64,000 nt of DNA from CAWJPY01 sp963844865 (GCA_963844865.1 CAWJPY010000019.1:42389-106388); one strand, 5' to 3'; shown: positions 1-9,247, counted from the stretch's first letter. Translations and numbers: made by a program. The notes: generated from the letters alone by a model not told the origin.

Positions 1-48
1 CCGGATCCCTTCTTCGTCGTCGACGACCAGGATCCTGCCCCGCTCCAC
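1..48 (-). CDS. Response regulator receiver domain, N-terminal fragment
   Basis: Only the first 16 codons lie in the window; the gene runs off the left edge. Read from a GTG at 48-46, the peptide carries RILVVDDEEGIR, the beta-1 strand and acidic pocket (paired Asp) that open CheY-like receiver domains. No ATG is in frame close upstream and no strong ribosome binding site is visible, so the start is tentative. It is divergent from a sigma-54 promoter at 288-303. That makes an NtrC-type sigma-54 activator an attractive guess, but the AAA+ and DNA-binding domains would lie outside the window, so the output type cannot be seen. Confidence 0.6.
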   Translation of the reverse strand, partial: MERGRILVVDDEEGIR

Positions 49-685
49 GGTGTCAGCCCGCCCGCTGCTCGAGAGGCGCTTGTGGCTCGGCCATGGATGG
101 CTCCTGACTCCTGTGTCACACGGTCTCTCGGGGAGTATGACGCGTCTGGCAGTGAGACGCAAGGGGCGTCGAGAGAATTCCTCTCGTCATCCGGTCGACT
201 GCCTCCCCGACCAGGTCCCACGGGGATCGTCATCATCAGCGTTCTCCCGGGTCGTCGTGACCGGGGGCACTCCAAAGATCGAGAACCTGGCACGCGCCTT
301 GCTCAGTGTCTGGCGTCACAACGATCCGAAGCCGGTCGCCAGAAACCGACCGGGAGGATGTCTCGAAAATGAGCGGTCCTGTGCAACGTGTGTCCATACA
401 TCGAACCGAGGAGTCGCTGTGAGATCTCGCAGATCGGCTCGTCGCGGTGGCCATTCCGGGCTTGGGAGAGGAGACACGGTGCGTCCCCTGTCCGCCCCCC
501 GGCCGCAGGCGATCCCTGAGCGGGACTCCAGCACGAGAAGAGAAAGGGAGGTGATGGATGGTGCCACTCGAGAGGGCGGACGGGCGGGCATCGCCCCGCG
601 TCGGTCGAACCACAGGAACTCCGTGCTCCGCCGGGCCGATGTGCCCGGCGGGCACTCCGATTCGGTCCATGAAAAGGAGGTTCAC
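49..685. other. Divergent intergenic region with long leader
   Basis: About 640 bases separate the response-regulator fragment from the first secreted-protein gene. It contains a sigma-54 promoter (288-303), a 9-bp palindrome GTGTCACAC at 113-121 roughly 170 bases upstream of it, a small GTGCCC/GGGCAC hairpin at 641-655, and a strong ribosome binding site (AAGGAGGT) at 674-681. The palindrome sits where activator sites for sigma-54 promoters usually lie, but nothing proves that role. The frame of the downstream gene stays open through this region, which in DNA this GC-rich is not evidence of coding. Confidence 0.45.
288..303 (+). promoter_or_regulatory. Sigma-54 promoter (-24/-12)
   Basis: TGGCAC-GCGCC-TTGCT matches the consensus TGGCAC-N5-TTGCW at every defined position. 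It lies about 380 bases before the ATG of the large secreted protein at 686, giving a long leader. Two more perfect matches occur in the first 17 kb, each upstream of a gene start in the right orientation. Confidence 0.75.
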
Positions 686-3600
686 ATGAATCGCGTCAGG
701 TACATCACGCCAACACTGTTGGCGGTGGCCATGTGCGTGGTGCCGTGCGTGCTCGCCGCCGGCGGTGGCGCCGGGGACGGCATGATCTGGCCGCTGAGAA
801 CCGACCTCCAGTCGCGGGTCCAGGAGGACTTCGACAGCTTCCTCACGGTCGGCGAGGTCGCCGTCTGGAACACCAAGAACGACCTCAAGATCCTCGTCAC
901 GTCGGAAGCCTACAAGCTGGCGGAGGTGAGCATCCACGTCGTCCAGCCCCCGGACGATTTCGCCGACATCCTGAACAAGAAGGGCAAGCCGGTCGCCGGC
1001 TACTTCGACTACAAGACGGACAACCTGGACGGCCCGGGCTCGGAGGCCCACAGCTACCTCCAGGTGATTCCCCTCGACAACTTCGACATCTGCTGGAGCG
1101 TCAAGCCGACGATCTGCGAGCCGAATCTCCACATCGCCATCCAGGTCGAGGTGGCGGGCGTGGACAGCGCATTCGCGGCGGGCGACGGCGTCTTCCCCCG
1201 GCTCGACAAGCACGACGACCGGATCTGGTCGGAGTACATCGTCTACCCCCTGGCCAAGGTCGAGCCCGGTCACTTCGTCGACGCCAACGTGAGCGGCCTG
1301 CGCTACGCGACCATCACCCAGGACGGGGTGACCGGCGAGGAGGGGCACTTCTGGTGGTTGCCCCCGGAGGTCATCGACTTCTGGGTGGGGAACCTGCACC
1401 TGGGCACCGCCCTCGCCGACCGCAACGTGTCGCCGGTGGACCTCTTCCCGGGATCCGACATGGATGACGACCGGGTCATCAACATGGCGTGGCTGCTCCA
1501 GAGCCTGGACGCGGACGGCATGCACGGGTCGGGTGCCATCAGCATCACCGAGCCTGTGGTCGCCTGCCTGAACAGCGCGCTACCCGCGTTCGAGCAGGTC
1601 GACTTCGGGAACGAGCCCGGTATCAGTGCCCTCATCGACGCGACGCAGGCGGCCTGCGCCGGCGTCGTCGACCTGGTCCCCCTGACCAGGGACGACGCGA
1701 GGGAGAACCTCGCCACCGGCCAGAAGATCGGCAACCTGATGAAGAAGAACGTCTCCAAGAACGCCGCCATGATGAGCGACAAGGCCAAGCTCGAGATCAT
1801 GCCGGTCTACGTCACGGCCAGGAGGGCGGACGACAGCGTGACCGAGGTCCTCTACTACGACGCCGAGGGTGGCCTGATCGAGCTCCCCCGGAACGTCGCC
1901 AAGCCCATCGTGGTCGCGTACGTCGAGGAGGTCGAGGGTACGGCGACCGAGGTCGAGGGCAAGAATGCGTCCGACGTCTTCGTGGCCATCTCCCGCGACG
2001 ACGGCGAGACCTGGAAGCGGCGGAACATCTCCAGGACCGCGGGCAGGTCGTCCCGCGCCGGCTACCCGGGCGACTCCGCCAAGCCCATGCTCAAGGTCAA
2101 GGACAACATGATCTTCGTCGCCTGGACCGACAAGTACTGCCGGGGCGGGCGGCCGGGCTACGCCATCAACCTCTGCAACGACCCCACCACCGAGGCCGAC
2201 GAGACGCCGGAGACCGGGTGCGCCGTCTACTGCACCGGCAACCCCGACGAGGTCGACCAGATGTGCACGGCCGACTACCCCGGGGACGACGCCTACTGGA
2301 AGGACGACATCTACGGGGCAGGCGGGCCCCAGCGCTCGGTCATCTACGAGGACTACCCGGAGATGGGCGAGGTGCCCTTCAGCTGCGTCTGGACCGCGCG
2401 GGGCATCATCGAACCGGACGGCAACATCCAGTGGTACAAGCCCGAGCGCGTGACCTCGGGCCGCCGCGACGCCAACCAGCTCTTCGCCGGGGCGGGTGAC
2501 GACGTGGCCTTCGCCATCGCCTGGCAGGAGGACGCCAAGGGGCTGATGCCGGGTGACGGCGACGGGCCCGGCGAGGGGTGGAGCGGCGCCAACACCCACA
2601 ACAAGACCGACATCTGGCTCAGCTACATCACCGAGAAGGACTTCGCCACGATCGACTACGACTACCCTACGGATCCTCACAATGACGGAGACTTCGTGGA
2701 TCAGGATCCCGAGCTGCAGGGTCGGGTCAAGGCCCTGGTGCCCATGTCCCTGCCGATCAAGGTCTCAGACAACGACGTCTGCAGCCTGGAGAACATGGAC
2801 CCCGACGGCGGCAACGGCGACCACATCTTCGACGAGGAGGGCCAGGGCACCCACCGCTACTGCGGGACCCTCGACGGCATCGGAACACCCGAAGAGTTCG
2901 GAACCAACGATCTCTGCGTCTACACCGTCGAGCGGACGAACCCAAAGGGCGACGTCCACAACGTCTGTGTGACCCGTGACGGCCGCCTGCTGGACGGCAA
3001 CACCGGCGCCTCGCGGCCCATGATCTTCGTGCAACCGTACTGCCCCGGCAAGAGCGACCCCGTCACGAAGGAGTGCTCTGTCGACAAGAGCGCCTGGGTC
3101 ATCATCGGCTACGAGGAGAGCAAGGGCGTCGGCATCCCTCCCGAGGGCGAGCACGAGGGCGAGGAGGAGACCACGGACGGGGTGATCGTGATCTCGTCCG
3201 GGGAGGAGGACGAGGCCAGGTACAAGACCGACGTCGGCAAGAACGTCATCTACCACAGCTTCGAGCTCTTCAACCCGGAGACCGTCGCCGGCGGCGGCAT
3301 CCTCAACCTGCCGGAGACCGACGAGGCCGGCAACCCGGTCTACGTCACGAACGAGGACGGCAGCCTGTTCCTCGACTGGCAGGCACAGCCGGTCCTGGCC
3401 TACGAGAATGCCCGCCGGGTGCGCTTCATCCCCCAGCCCAAGTCGAAGATGGGTGACTCGGGGACGGTCCTGGTGGCGCTCTACCGCCAGGGCGAGGAGG
3501 GCAGCGGCAAGCCGGCCGACGTCTTCATGCGCCGCCTGGTCGCCCCTGCAAAGAGCAACCCGTACGCCTTCACGAGCGTCGTGCCTGGAGCCCAGAACCT

Positions 3601-4456
3601 CAGCAGCGTCACGCCCACCGAGATGTTCCAGGACCCCTTCGACCCGGAGAAGCCCAACAAGATGCTCCGCTGGGCCTGGACACCGGGCAACCTCGCGGAC
3701 TCGTCCGCCAAGAACCCCTACAGCGACGCCCTGGCCCAGCGCGGCGCCCTCGACGGCGACGAGCTGATCATCGCCTACAGCTGGACCCCCAACTGGGGCC
3801 GCAACGCCAACGACAAGTACGACCTCTTCGTCAGGCGCTCCTTCGACGGCGGGCAGACCTGGACCACGGATCCCGGCGACTCCGAGGCCATCGAGCACAA
3901 CGTGGCGTTCAGGGTCCCCGTGATCGACGACGTGAACCAGGTCGTGACCTGGGACGAGGAGGTTGTCACCACCGTGTACGGTCCCGGCGACTCCGAGCCG
4001 CCGCGCAACGTCTCCAACCTGCGCAACAACCGCATCAGCGTGCTCGAGCCGCGGCTCGTCAAGACCCCCGGGACCATCCTCACGGATGGCTACACGCTCT
4101 ACCCCGAGGACGAGCAGCAGAAGGGCGTCTTCCAGCTCGCCTACGGCATCGAGTTCAACCAGAACCAGGCCCCCAACGACGCGACCTTCCCCAAGATGCC
4201 CCTGGACATCTACTACAGCCGGACCATGGACAAGGGGCAGCGCTACCAGACCGTGGTCGTGACCCCCCAGGACGGCGACGGCAGCCCACGGGAGGGCTGG
4301 AACCTGCTCGCCAAGGACCAGCCCGAGCAGGGCGCGGCACAGCTCCGCCAGACCCCCGACGGCTCGCGCATGTACGCCGTCTGGGTCGAGAACAGCGAGG
4401 AGGGCAGCGACATCATGTTCCGCCGCGTCGACTACCGGGGAGAGGAGCAGGAATGA
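686..4456 (+). CDS. Large secreted protein with two Asp-box motifs
   Basis: A 1256-residue protein of unknown function, probably exported. Residues 1 to about 24 form a signal peptide (basic start, hydrophobic core, Ala at the cleavage region). The start at 686 is fixed by a perfect AAGGAGGT ribosome binding site five bases upstream. The mature protein is acidic, rich in Asp, Gly and Pro, and has scattered cysteines. Two Asp-box motifs of the SxDxGxTW type are visible: SRDDGETW near residue 436 and SFDGGQTW near 1052. These mark beta-propeller blades in sialidase-like and other extracellular proteins. No catalytic arginine triad or sialidase active site is apparent, so an enzymatic role is not claimed. 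It is followed by a terminator and a second exported repeat protein, and is probably driven by the sigma-54 promoter at 288-303. Confidence 0.85.
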   Translation: MNRVRYITPTLLAVAMCVVPCVLAAGGGAGDGMIWPLRTDLQSRVQEDFDSFLTVGEVAVWNTKNDLKILVTSEAYKLAEVSIHVVQPPDDFADILNKKGKPVAGYFDYKTDNLDGPGSEAHSYLQVIPLDNFDICWSVKPTICEPNLHIAIQVEVAGVDSAFAAGDGVFPRLDKHDDRIWSEYIVYPLAKVEPGHFVDANVSGLRYATITQDGVTGEEGHFWWLPPEVIDFWVGNLHLGTALADRNVSPVDLFPGSDMDDDRVINMAWLLQSLDADGMHGSGAISITEPVVACLNSALPAFEQVDFGNEPGISALIDATQAACAGVVDLVPLTRDDARENLATGQKIGNLMKKNVSKNAAMMSDKAKLEIMPVYVTARRADDSVTEVLYYDAEGGLIELPRNVAKPIVVAYVEEVEGTATEVEGKNASDVFVAISRDDGETWKRRNISRTAGRSSRAGYPGDSAKPMLKVKDNMIFVAWTDKYCRGGRPGYAINLCNDPTTEADETPETGCAVYCTGNPDEVDQMCTADYPGDDAYWKDDIYGAGGPQRSVIYEDYPEMGEVPFSCVWTARGIIEPDGNIQWYKPERVTSGRRDANQLFAGAGDDVAFAIAWQEDAKGLMPGDGDGPGEGWSGANTHNKTDIWLSYITEKDFATIDYDYPTDPHNDGDFVDQDPELQGRVKALVPMSLPIKVSDNDVCSLENMDPDGGNGDHIFDEEGQGTHRYCGTLDGIGTPEEFGTNDLCVYTVERTNPKGDVHNVCVTRDGRLLDGNTGASRPMIFVQPYCPGKSDPVTKECSVDKSAWVIIGYEESKGVGIPPEGEHEGEEETTDGVIVISSGEEDEARYKTDVGKNVIYHSFELFNPETVAGGGILNLPETDEAGNPVYVTNEDGSLFLDWQAQPVLAYENARRVRFIPQPKSKMGDSGTVLVALYRQGEEGSGKPADVFMRRLVAPAKSNPYAFTSVVPGAQNLSSVTPTEMFQDPFDPEKPNKMLRWAWTPGNLADSSAKNPYSDALAQRGALDGDELIIAYSWTPNWGRNANDKYDLFVRRSFDGGQTWTTDPGDSEAIEHNVAFRVPVIDDVNQVVTWDEEVVTTVYGPGDSEPPRNVSNLRNNRISVLEPRLVKTPGTILTDGYTLYPEDEQQKGVFQLAYGIEFNQNQAPNDATFPKMPLDIYYSRTMDKGQRYQTVVVTPQDGDGSPREGWNLLAKDQPEQGAAQLRQTPDGSRMYAVWVENSEEGSDIMFRRVDYRGEEQE

Positions 4457-4463
4457 CGGAACT

Positions 4464-4487
4464 CGGGGGCGCCGCGCGGCGCCCCCG
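4464..4487 (+). terminator. GC-rich hairpin between secreted-protein genes
   Basis: A perfect 10-bp stem (CGGGGGCGCC with its complement) around a GCGC loop, followed by GGCTTCTTT. The pyrimidine tail is short, so termination may be partial and the next gene may be read through from the same promoter. Confidence 0.6.
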
Positions 4488-4556
4488 GGCTTCTTTGATC
4501 ACTGAGCAGCCCCCGGGCAGGGGAGCCGCAACGACATGAAACGCAAGGAGGACGAC

Positions 4557-6104
4557 ATGAAATCGAGATCCTTCATCCTCATCATGGTGGCCTGCGTGGC
4601 CCTGGCCGTGGCCGTGACCGCGGTCTGGGCGGGCAGCGGGAAAATGGGCGGCAAGCCGCCGGACGACGGGACCGTACCGGAGGCAACCCCGATCGAAGGC
4701 TATTACTTCTGGCGCCTCGGGCACCTGGACGGTCCCCACGACTCCTCCAAGGCCCTGGGCATCTCCCGCGACGGCAACGTCGCCGTGGGCGCCACCGTCG
4801 TGGTCAGCTTCACGAAGGCCTGGCGCATGGACATCGACTGGGCCATCTCCACCGGCGACGGTGTGGCCCCCCTCTACAACGAGCTGCAGGTCCAGGAGAA
4901 CATCGGTAATGGGGAGGCCTACGCCGCCTCGGACATGACCGTGGATCCCTGCCCCTATGACAAGGTAGATCCCGAGAATGCCAGCTCGGTCGACAACTTT
5001 GACTGGTGCGGATCCCTGCCGGTCGGCACCCTGACGACGGGCACCGTCTCCTACGCCGCCGAGTGGCTGTGGTTCTACGATCCCGAGGCCGTGGTAGTCA
5101 ACTACTTGGGCATCCCGGACTTTGGCGGCGGCATCTCGTACATGAAGGCCAACGACGCGTCGGCCGACGGGACGATCCTCGTGGGCACCGGGAACAACAT
5201 GACCGGCCAGCAGGCGTTCCTCGCCGACATGACGACGGCCACGGTGGATGCGGAAACCGGCGAGACCATCGTGGAACCGGTGCCGCTCACCATCCAGGAA
5301 GTGATCGACGGTGTCGTGGGACAGACCCTGCAGACCAGCTCGGCGGAGGCCGTGTCCGCCGACGGGACGATCATCGCCGGCTACGGCGGGACCAAGACCG
5401 GCAACAAGGCCTTCGTCACGATCTACGGGGGCACCGAGGAGGATGCGGAGGGCAACGTCACTGCGATCCTGACGAGCACCATCCTGCCCACGATCCCCGG
5501 CGGCAAGTTCGCCGAGGCCTACGCCCTGACCGTCACCGACGAGGGCGTGATCTACGTCGTCGGTCGCAGCGACAGCCCCAAGGGCCCCCAGGCCTGCATC
5601 TGGTTCGAGGGCGATGACCCCGCAACCACTGACGTCGTCGAGACCTGGCTGGTCAAGGCCCTCGGCGGCCTGTCCAAGAAGAAGTACAACAGCGTCGCCA
5701 CCAGCATCGTCTACCGGCCCGAATCGATGGCGGGCGACCTGATGGTCGTGGGCAAGAGCCAGAGCATCCTGTACCCGTCCGAAGCCTTCGTCTGGACCGG
5801 CAACCCGGTGCTCGAGCCCGACGGCCCCTACACCCTGCCCGACGGCACGGTCAACGACTACATCGGCTACATGTACGACCTGGAGAAGATCCTCATCAAG
5901 ACCGGCGCCGCCGAGGCCTCCGGCATGGGCTCGGCGTGGGTCCTGTTCGAGGCCACGGGCCTCGCGCTCAGCGACGTGGTCAACTACGGGGACAATGGTC
6001 CCTCCGCCAGGATCGTGGGCTGGGGCACCAACCCCGAGGGTGGCATGGAGGCCTGGCTGGTCACCAACTATCCGTACGACGACCTGGTGTTCACCAAGGA
6101 GTAG
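4557..6104 (+). CDS. Exported HAF-type repeat protein
   Basis: A 515-residue exported protein. Residues 1 to about 24 are a signal peptide. The ATG at 4557 is preferred over the in-frame ATG at 4536 because AAGGAGG lies just before it. The mature protein is built from repeats of roughly 40-60 residues in which SADGT-type turns are followed by a hydrophobic strand, a Gly, and an AF or AW aromatic pair; SADGTILVGTG and SADGTIIAGYG are the clearest. This is the pattern of HAF extracellular repeats, which are likely propeller blades. The function is unknown. It sits 100 bases behind the large Asp-box protein, suggesting that two secreted propeller-like proteins are made together, and a strong terminator follows at 6184. 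Confidence 0.82.
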   Translation: MKSRSFILIMVACVALAVAVTAVWAGSGKMGGKPPDDGTVPEATPIEGYYFWRLGHLDGPHDSSKALGISRDGNVAVGATVVVSFTKAWRMDIDWAISTGDGVAPLYNELQVQENIGNGEAYAASDMTVDPCPYDKVDPENASSVDNFDWCGSLPVGTLTTGTVSYAAEWLWFYDPEAVVVNYLGIPDFGGGISYMKANDASADGTILVGTGNNMTGQQAFLADMTTATVDAETGETIVEPVPLTIQEVIDGVVGQTLQTSSAEAVSADGTIIAGYGGTKTGNKAFVTIYGGTEEDAEGNVTAILTSTILPTIPGGKFAEAYALTVTDEGVIYVVGRSDSPKGPQACIWFEGDDPATTDVVETWLVKALGGLSKKKYNSVATSIVYRPESMAGDLMVVGKSQSILYPSEAFVWTGNPVLEPDGPYTLPDGTVNDYIGYMYDLEKILIKTGAAEASGMGSAWVLFEATGLALSDVVNYGDNGPSARIVGWGTNPEGGMEAWLVTNYPYDDLVFTKE

Positions 6105-6183
6105 CCATGGTCGCCTGAGCCGACCGGGCGACAGGTCGCGGTCCGGTCCCTTCGCCGACACGCCGGACCGTCCCGGCCACTCC

Positions 6184-6212
6184 CGCCGGGGACCCACCTA
6201 GGGTCCCCGGCG
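6184..6212 (+). terminator. Strong intrinsic terminator
   Basis: A perfect 12-bp stem (CGCCGGGGACCC with its complement) closes a five-base ACCTA loop and is followed by TTCTTGT. It ends the secreted-protein block before the repeat-filled gap at 6213-6832. Confidence 0.75.
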
Positions 6213-6329
6213 TTCTTGTCTGGATCATCCGCGCAGTTACGGGTTGCGCTTTGCATCGTCTCGGACGGGCACGGCGGCCGGGAGCGGCGGCAGCGCGCAG
6301 GAACCGGGCCAGCCCGATGGCGAGAGACT

Positions 6330-6560
6330 TCGGGAGCACCGGCGAGGGTGTCAGGCACCGTCGAAGGCGGTTCGAGAACCCCGTTCGTTTCATCTGCGGC
6401 GGTGCCTGGCGCCCGTTCTGGCCTTGCCGAAGCGAGAGATGCCGCGGCGCGCCGATTCTGTCGGCGCGTTCCCCGAGGTTGCCACCGCTGACCACGGCGA
6501 AGCTGCAAGCGGAGCCGGGTCACCAGTGGCACGCCCGAGGGACGTGCTGTCCTCTCGAGG
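6330..6560 (+). repeat. Composite stem-loop repeat, copy A
   Basis: Module 1 is a pair of near-palindromes, GGTGTCAGGCACC (6347-6359) and GGTGCCTGGCGCC (6401-6413), that are reverse complements of each other. Module 2 is a second hairpin, TGCCACCGCTGACC (6480-6493) pairing with GGTCACCAGTGGCA near 6518-6532. Related copies lie near 24680, 26745 (reversed) and 51070; module 1 alone is seen near 35384, and degenerate forms near 45052 and 57485. The remainder of 6213-6832 is degenerate GC-rich sequence in which I see no gene. Confidence 0.8.
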
Positions 6561-6832
6561 ACCGCTGTTCCACGCCAGTGGGACCCTGAGCGGTCACGCT
6601 GGCGGCGGCCGCCGCCCGCTGTTCGCTGCCGCTGACCACTGCCGGCGGTCGCTGATCGCTGGCGCTGGTGGCTGCCAACTGCCGTCGTCAGGGGTCACCC
6701 GAAGGGCGGGTCGCGGCGACACACCCCTCGCGGCGTTGCGCCCCGGCTCCTAGCGCTCCAACGTCAGCTCATGGGGTCAGATAATCACAGGAACGCCATT
6801 GTATTCAGGTACTTAATCAAAATTGACCAACC

Positions 6833-6848
6833 TGGCACCCGGGTTGCA
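6833..6848 (+). promoter_or_regulatory. Sigma-54 promoter (-24/-12)
   Basis: TGGCAC-CCGGG-TTGCA is a perfect -24/-12 match. It follows an unusually AT-rich stretch (about 6780-6830) that could hold an IHF-type bend. It lies about 95 bases before the small secreted-protein gene at 6945. Confidence 0.75.
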
Positions 6849-6944
6849 ATGGTTCTACTTGTCCACGTGCAATGGCACCCGCTTCCCGAGCGGTCACGAT
6901 CGACGCGGTCACGAGACCGCCGATCCCGGAACCAGGAGGTCATG

Positions 6945-7436
6945 ATGAACCGTGCCTACGTCCGACCGATCGTCGTCCTGGCCCTCGCGGGCATGGCCAC
7001 ACTGGTGGCCCTCACGCCCGCCGTCGCCACCGCGCAGGAGCCCTCCCCAACGCCGACACCAGTCCCGGAAATGGTCATTGACGTCTCGCCGGGGATCCTC
7101 AATCTCGCAAGCGACGGCGAAACGGTCACCGTCCACACCGATGTTCCCCACGAGGACGTCTACACGGCCGAGCTCTACTTCCAGGTCGGTGACGAGCCCC
7201 CGAGAGCGTTCTCTTGGAGGACAAAGGAGGACAACCGAGGCTTCTTCGTGGCGAACTTCTACATGGAAGAGGTCAGGGCGCTCGAACCCAACATCGGGGA
7301 CGACAACAAGATCGTGGTCGAGATCGTCTACGGCGACAATACGATCGCCTTTGGCGAGCAACAAATCACCGTCATCGACAGTGATGAGACGCCCACCTCG
7401 GGAAACCCCGGGGTACGCAAGGGCAAGAAGAACTGA
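6945..7436 (+). CDS. Small exported protein of unknown function
   Basis: A 163-residue protein that I do not recognise. A signal peptide covers roughly residues 1-30, ending at the Ala-rich stretch before QEPS. A Pro/Thr linker (PSPTPTPVPE) follows, and then a single domain of alternating hydrophobic residues that reads as a beta-sandwich of about 110 residues. The C-terminus is basic (RKGKKN). Two adjacent ATGs are possible; 6945 has the better spacing from AGGAGG at 6934. It has its own perfect sigma-54 promoter (6833-6848), so it is probably co-regulated with the large secreted protein at 686 and with the redox operon on the other strand, with which it converges. Confidence 0.75.
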   Translation: MNRAYVRPIVVLALAGMATLVALTPAVATAQEPSPTPTPVPEMVIDVSPGILNLASDGETVTVHTDVPHEDVYTAELYFQVGDEPPRAFSWRTKEDNRGFFVANFYMEEVRALEPNIGDDNKIVVEIVYGDNTIAFGEQQITVIDSDETPTSGNPGVRKGKKN

Positions 7437-7456
7437 CCGTTCGAGCATCGACACTC

Positions 7457-7485
7457 GCGGCCCCGTGACGTGAGATCGGGGCCGC
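7457..7485 (+). terminator. Hairpin after the small secreted gene
   Basis: A 9-bp perfect stem (GCGGCCCCG with its complement) and an 11-base loop, 20 bases after the stop codon, without a clear T-run. It may stop transcription, or simply protect the 3' end. Confidence 0.45.
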
Positions 7486-7560
7486 GGTCCGCCCCCCTTC
7501 GACCGAAGGTACTCGGACGACTCCGCCTTCAGCCGCTGCGACGTCCTCCCTCCCTCTGGT

Positions 7561-7583
7561 CCCCCGGGTGAGCCCCCCGGGGG
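7561..7583 (-). terminator. Possible terminator of the redox operon
   Basis: A 7-bp GC stem (CCCCCGG/CCGGGGG) with a nine-base loop, about 55 bases past the stop codon of the last minus-strand gene. There is no T-run, so this is weak. Confidence 0.3.
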
Positions 7584-7637
7584 ATCACGACCTGTTGGCG
7601 CAGAGTACGCGGCGGCGCACCCGGACGCCGAGGCGGG

Positions 7638-8078
7638 TCAGAAGTACTGGGCGCCGCGCTCCAGCAGCTCGCGATCGATGACGAGGCTGCCGCCGTCGAC
7701 GCGGGAGTGCACCGAGATCGGCGCGCACGCCCCTATGAAGTCCCACGTCTCGTCCGCGATGGGATAGGTCAGGCGGCAGGCGATGCACACCAGGTCGGGG
7801 CCCTCCACCGTGAAGCCGCGCTTGTAGTGGTAGCAGCTGTAGCAGGCGTCGAAGTGGGTGTGCAACGCGCCCTGACCGTCCGTGCGGACGATGAAGTTGA
7901 CGTTGGTCCCGGCGTGCTTGTAGGTGTAGAAGTGGACGCCTCCGTCGGCCACCGCCGCCACGGGCAGTCGGACCACGTCCCCGACGGCGGTCACCACCTC
8001 GTGCTCGGGCGGCGGCCGGCCGCAGCCGGCGACTGCCAGCAGAACGGCGACGAGCAACGGGAGCGTGCGCCGTGCCAT
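7638..8078 (-). CDS. DUF2318 (FtrD-like) lipoprotein
   Basis: A 146-residue predicted lipoprotein: a short basic start, a hydrophobic core, and a lipobox LAVAGC near residue 18. The domain contains FDACYSCYHYKRGF followed about 12 residues later by CIACRLTYPI, the paired CxxC signature of DUF2318, a family found in Ftr/P19-type iron uptake loci as the soluble part of a membrane iron-sulfur protein. A further Cys follows in GACAP. The four-Cys arrangement suggests a metal or Fe-S site on the outer face of the membrane. The start at 8078 leaves a two-base gap after the permease gene, and this is the last gene of the nine-gene operon. The role in metal redox or delivery is inferred from family and context. 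Confidence 0.75.
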   Translation of the reverse strand: MARRTLPLLVAVLLAVAGCGRPPPEHEVVTAVGDVVRLPVAAVADGGVHFYTYKHAGTNVNFIVRTDGQGALHTHFDACYSCYHYKRGFTVEGPDLVCIACRLTYPIADETWDFIGACAPISVHSRVDGGSLVIDRELLERGAQYF

Positions 8079-8080
8079 CC

Positions 8081-9247
8081 TCAGCCCCGGATCACGCTGT
8101 CGGGATCGGTGACCGCGGCCCGCCAGGCCGGCACCAGCCCGGCGACCACGTAGGGCACCACGGCCAGGGCCAGGCACAGCAGCAGCGTGGGACCGTCGGG
8201 CCGCGGCGCCACCACGAAGGTGGGGAACGTCGCCGACCACCCCTCGAGCACCCGCGCGAAGAGGGCGCCGTGGAAGAGGAGCAGGTGGACCTGGGCCCCG
8301 AGGAAGCCCGCCAGGGCCGCCGCCACGGACACCAGGCCACTCTCCCAGGCCCTGAGCTCGAGCACGTCCCGCGCCGTCCAGCCCACGGCCTTGAGCACCC
8401 CGACGGCCCGCTGCTCATCCGCCGACAGGCCGCTGGCCTTGTCCCAGACCAGGATCGAGAAGGCCAGTACCGAGCTCAGCAGGAGGGCGCCCCAGATTCC
8501 GGAGCGCCAGTCGAAGACGGCGTCATAGGTCTGCAGCATCTGCCGCCGGGAGATGGTGCGCGCATCCGGCCACAGCTCCTGGACCTTGCGGGCGACGGTG
8601 TCCACCTCCTGCTCCCGAGGGATGTGGACGGCGATGTCGGTGGCCAGAAACTCCTCGACGCCCAGCACGCGCCGTGCGTCGACGGTGGGGAGCACCACCA
8701 GGTCGTTGGTGAGCAGCGACGAGTCGGCGGTGAACACCCCCATCACCCGCGGCGCGAAGAGACCGCCGTCGGCGGCCCGCAGGGGCAGCCGGTCGCCGAC
8801 CCCGAGGAAGCGCGCCTCCGCCACGCCGCGACCCACCAGGCAGGTACCACCTTCCTGAGGAGTGGGCGGCGTGCCGTCCGCCGGCTCCAGGAGGCCTGAC
8901 GGCACCGAGCCCGCGCCCCACAGGGTGAGGGTGATCCCCGTGGGGGGGTCGAAGGAGTAGCCCCACACCCTGGGCGTGGTCGAGCGCACGCCGCGGATCG
9001 CCTCGATGCGGGTGGTCCACGCCACCGGGATGGGCTCGTGCCGGCCGGCGGCCAGCCGCTGCACCACGAGCTCCGGCGCGCCCGAAAGCAGGCGGCGCGC
9101 CTCCCGCCGCAGGCCCTGCACGCACATGAGGAGCGAGGCCACCAGGAACACCAGCAGTGCGTACACCACCGTGACCGCCAGGGTGCGGGCCGGGTTGCGG
9201 GCCAGCCCCGCGAGGGCGCTGTCCAGGATGCGCAGGTGCCGCCTCAT
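8081..9247 (-). CDS. FtsX/MacB-type ABC transporter permease
   Basis: A 388-residue inner-membrane protein with the FtsX/MacB layout: one N-terminal membrane segment (about residues 20-42), a large periplasmic domain (about 43-250), then three membrane segments in the last 150 residues and an ending (AVTDPDSVIRG) typical of these permeases. No ATPase is fused; the likely partner is the ABC ATPase at 15716-16525 in the same operon. It overlaps the preceding small gene by four bases. MacB-type permeases move substrates or transmit force across the periplasm rather than import solutes. In P19-type iron loci of epsilonproteobacteria, similar permeases accompany DUF2318-type proteins, as here. Confidence 0.82.
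   Translation of the reverse strand: MRRHLRILDSALAGLARNPARTLAVTVVYALLVFLVASLLMCVQGLRREARRLLSGAPELVVQRLAAGRHEPIPVAWTTRIEAIRGVRSTTPRVWGYSFDPPTGITLTLWGAGSVPSGLLEPADGTPPTPQEGGTCLVGRGVAEARFLGVGDRLPLRAADGGLFAPRVMGVFTADSSLLTNDLVVLPTVDARRVLGVEEFLATDIAVHIPREQEVDTVARKVQELWPDARTISRRQMLQTYDAVFDWRSGIWGALLLSSVLAFSILVWDKASGLSADEQRAVGVLKAVGWTARDVLELRAWESGLVSVAAALAGFLGAQVHLLLFHGALFARVLEGWSATFPTFVVAPRPDGPTLLLCLALAVVPYVVAGLVPAWRAAVTDPDSVIRG

Noticed and set aside
50..685. The frame of the large secreted protein is open for 212 codons upstream of 686
   Set aside because: The signal peptide and perfect ribosome binding site fix the start at 686; the upstream part contains the sigma-54 promoter and has no coding character.
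236..1525. A 429-codon open frame antisense to the first secreted gene, and many similar long antisense frames across the window
   Set aside because: GC-rich codons leave few stops on the opposite strand. These frames have no start signals, no recognisable domains, and mirror real genes.
686..4456. Sialidase as identity of the Asp-box protein
   Set aside because: Asp boxes mark the propeller fold only; the catalytic arginines, Tyr/Glu and Asp of sialidases cannot be recognised.
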